A DNA stretch of 62,502 nt from Amycolatopsis circi (lineage in GTDB: Bacteria; Actinomycetota; Actinomycetes; Mycobacteriales; Pseudonocardiaceae): NCBI RefSeq assembly GCF_003385235.1, contig NZ_PQIA01000041.1:1-62502 (forward strand), in the 5' to 3' direction. The translations under genes were made by a program, and so were the position numbers. How positions within the stretch are numbered: the stretch's first letter is position 1; each line of letters opens with the position of its first letter. The notes beneath the pieces are model-generated. The model did not search any database and was not told where the DNA came from. It was given only the letters and a program-made list of their open reading frames with translations. Of this stretch, positions 61,842 through 62,502 are shown piece by piece.

Positions 61842-62470
61842 TGGGGAGGCGAACCAGGCAGTTCCGGCCGCGCGAGGTCGGGGTGAAGCTGAAGCTGCCG
61901 TTCGTCGGCGAGATCAGCGGATCCTGGACACCGCACCAGGCCGAGGCGAAAGCGGCGTGGGAGCTGTACGTCGAACTGGCGACCCGGATCTCAGTGGTCA
62001 AACTTCGCCGGGACGAGGGCCTCGCGCGGGAAGCGCTGAGCAGCCTCTACACGCTGTTCGGCACCACCCGGGAAATCCTGCGCAAGTACGGCCCGGAAGT
62101 GTCGCCGCGAGGGAGCGCGGACGCGATCACGTTCGGAAAGCTCGCGCTGACAGTGCTGAACGTGGCGGTACGCCCGCTGCTGGCGCGCTGGCACCCTCGC
62201 CTTGGCGCGTGGGAAGCCACCCGCGCGGACGGCGTCGCCCCGATCGACCACGAGAACGAGTGGGAGCACATCGAGGAACTGCGCGCGGAAATCGAAGCCG
62301 TGCGGGTCGCGTTGCTGCAGGTCGCCGAATTGCTGGCGGATGTCTCTGGAGCCGCCCCGCTCACTCCGGACTCCCGGCTCCTTGGCGACCTCGGAAAAGA
62401 ACGGGGGGGGTGTCCCTATGTGGTTTGTCAAGCCGCTGCGGGGGCGGAGGCGGGTTCGGGGTGGCGGTAG
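61841..62470 (+). CDS. Second helical-domain protein, 3' end altered by an insertion element
   Basis: 209 aa as read. After a basic N terminus with KLKLPFVGEISGSW, it has the same domain: EALSSLYTLF and PLLARWHPRLGAWE. The last about 22 codons, after LGDLGKE near 62400, lie in a G-run and what looks like the end of an insertion sequence, so the native C terminus is probably lost. ATG 61841 overlaps the previous stop. Confidence 0.6.
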   Translation: MGRRTRQFRPREVGVKLKLPFVGEISGSWTPHQAEAKAAWELYVELATRISVVKLRRDEGLAREALSSLYTLFGTTREILRKYGPEVSPRGSADAITFGKLALTVLNVAVRPLLARWHPRLGAWEATRADGVAPIDHENEWEHIEELRAEIEAVRVALLQVAELLADVSGAAPLTPDSRLLGDLGKERGGCPYVVCQAAAGAEAGSGWR

Positions 62471-62502
62471 TGGGTGTGGTTGCGGAGCATGGCGTAGAGG
62501 AC
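62428..62502 (-). CDS. Partial transposase (C-terminal 24 codons)
   Basis: The minus strand from the window edge reads VLYAMLRNHTHYRHPEPAS and stops at 62428. The A-M-L-R-(N/D) ... Y ending resembles C termini of IS110-like or similar actinobacterial transposases, but too little is present to name the family. The element end is probably near 62402-62415, next to a run of eight G. Confidence 0.45.
   Translation of the reverse strand, partial: VLYAMLRNHTHYRHPEPASAPAAA

Overview
The window is high-GC actinobacterial DNA. The mycobacteria-like block of phosphorylation and cell-wall genes (pabA, then pknB-pknA-pbpA-rodA-pstP-fhaB-fhaA, then tRNA-Leu), the EspG/WXG100-type secretion accessory genes and the DUF3558-like lipoprotein point to Pseudonocardiales, most likely Amycolatopsis or a close relative. 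The genus is an inference from gene content; no 16S gene is present.

Layout. 0-6 kb: a two-component system, a TetR/oxidoreductase pair, an FprA-type NADPH-ferredoxin reductase with an iron-box-like palindrome upstream, and pabA. 6-10 kb: an ABC exporter pair followed by EACC1 / caspase-like protease / EACC1, a conflict-type cassette lying between pabA and pknB, which are adjacent in mycobacteria. 10-19.6 kb: the conserved Ser/Thr kinase, PASTA, PBP, RodA, phosphatase and FHA operon on the minus strand, ending at a strong terminator, then tRNA-Leu(CAG). 19.7-22.1 kb: a decayed region with a doubly frameshifted transposase-like gene and a broken membrane-protein gene. 22.3-33.9 kb: two type VII secretion accessory/substrate clusters (WXG100-like proteins, EspG, a Pro/Gly-rich PPE-like protein, lipoprotein, YbaB-like proteins) with no secretion motor, separated by a putative structured RNA with its own terminator.

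33.9-41.8 kb is the most unusual part. A two-gene unit appears twice in tandem: a plus-strand STAND (NB-ARC/TPR, NLR-like) ATPase converging on a minus-strand GT-B-like enzyme. Each GT-B-like gene carries a simple-sequence repeat in its coding region (8-bp unit x3.6 at the 5' end of one; 7-bp unit x11.3 inside the other, which is out of frame at this copy number). Both STAND proteins have an amyloid-signalling-like (RHIM/BASS-like) motif at the N terminus and Arg in place of the Walker A Lys. A 111-residue protein upstream of the second GT-B gene has a matching motif at its C terminus, as expected for an NLR-controlled membrane-active effector. Together these suggest a phase-variable NLR/amyloid conflict system.

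41.8-50.5 kb: two paralogous trypsin-like secreted proteases (one with Ser to Thr at the nucleophile), an FKBP prolyl isomerase, a secreted penicillin-acylase-family enzyme with a discoidin domain, a scar joining the 3' parts of a divergent EamA/LysR pair, a PLP enzyme, and a repeat-rich secreted protein with a class F-like sortase. 50.5-59.7 kb: a FadR-type GntR regulator, a matching palindromic operator, and a tightly overlapping catabolic operon (peptide-type ABC importer, aldehyde dehydrogenase, SDR, amidase). 59.6-62.5 kb: a TIR-STAND protein sharing a helical C-terminal domain with two small divergent genes, the second of which runs into an insertion element at the window edge.
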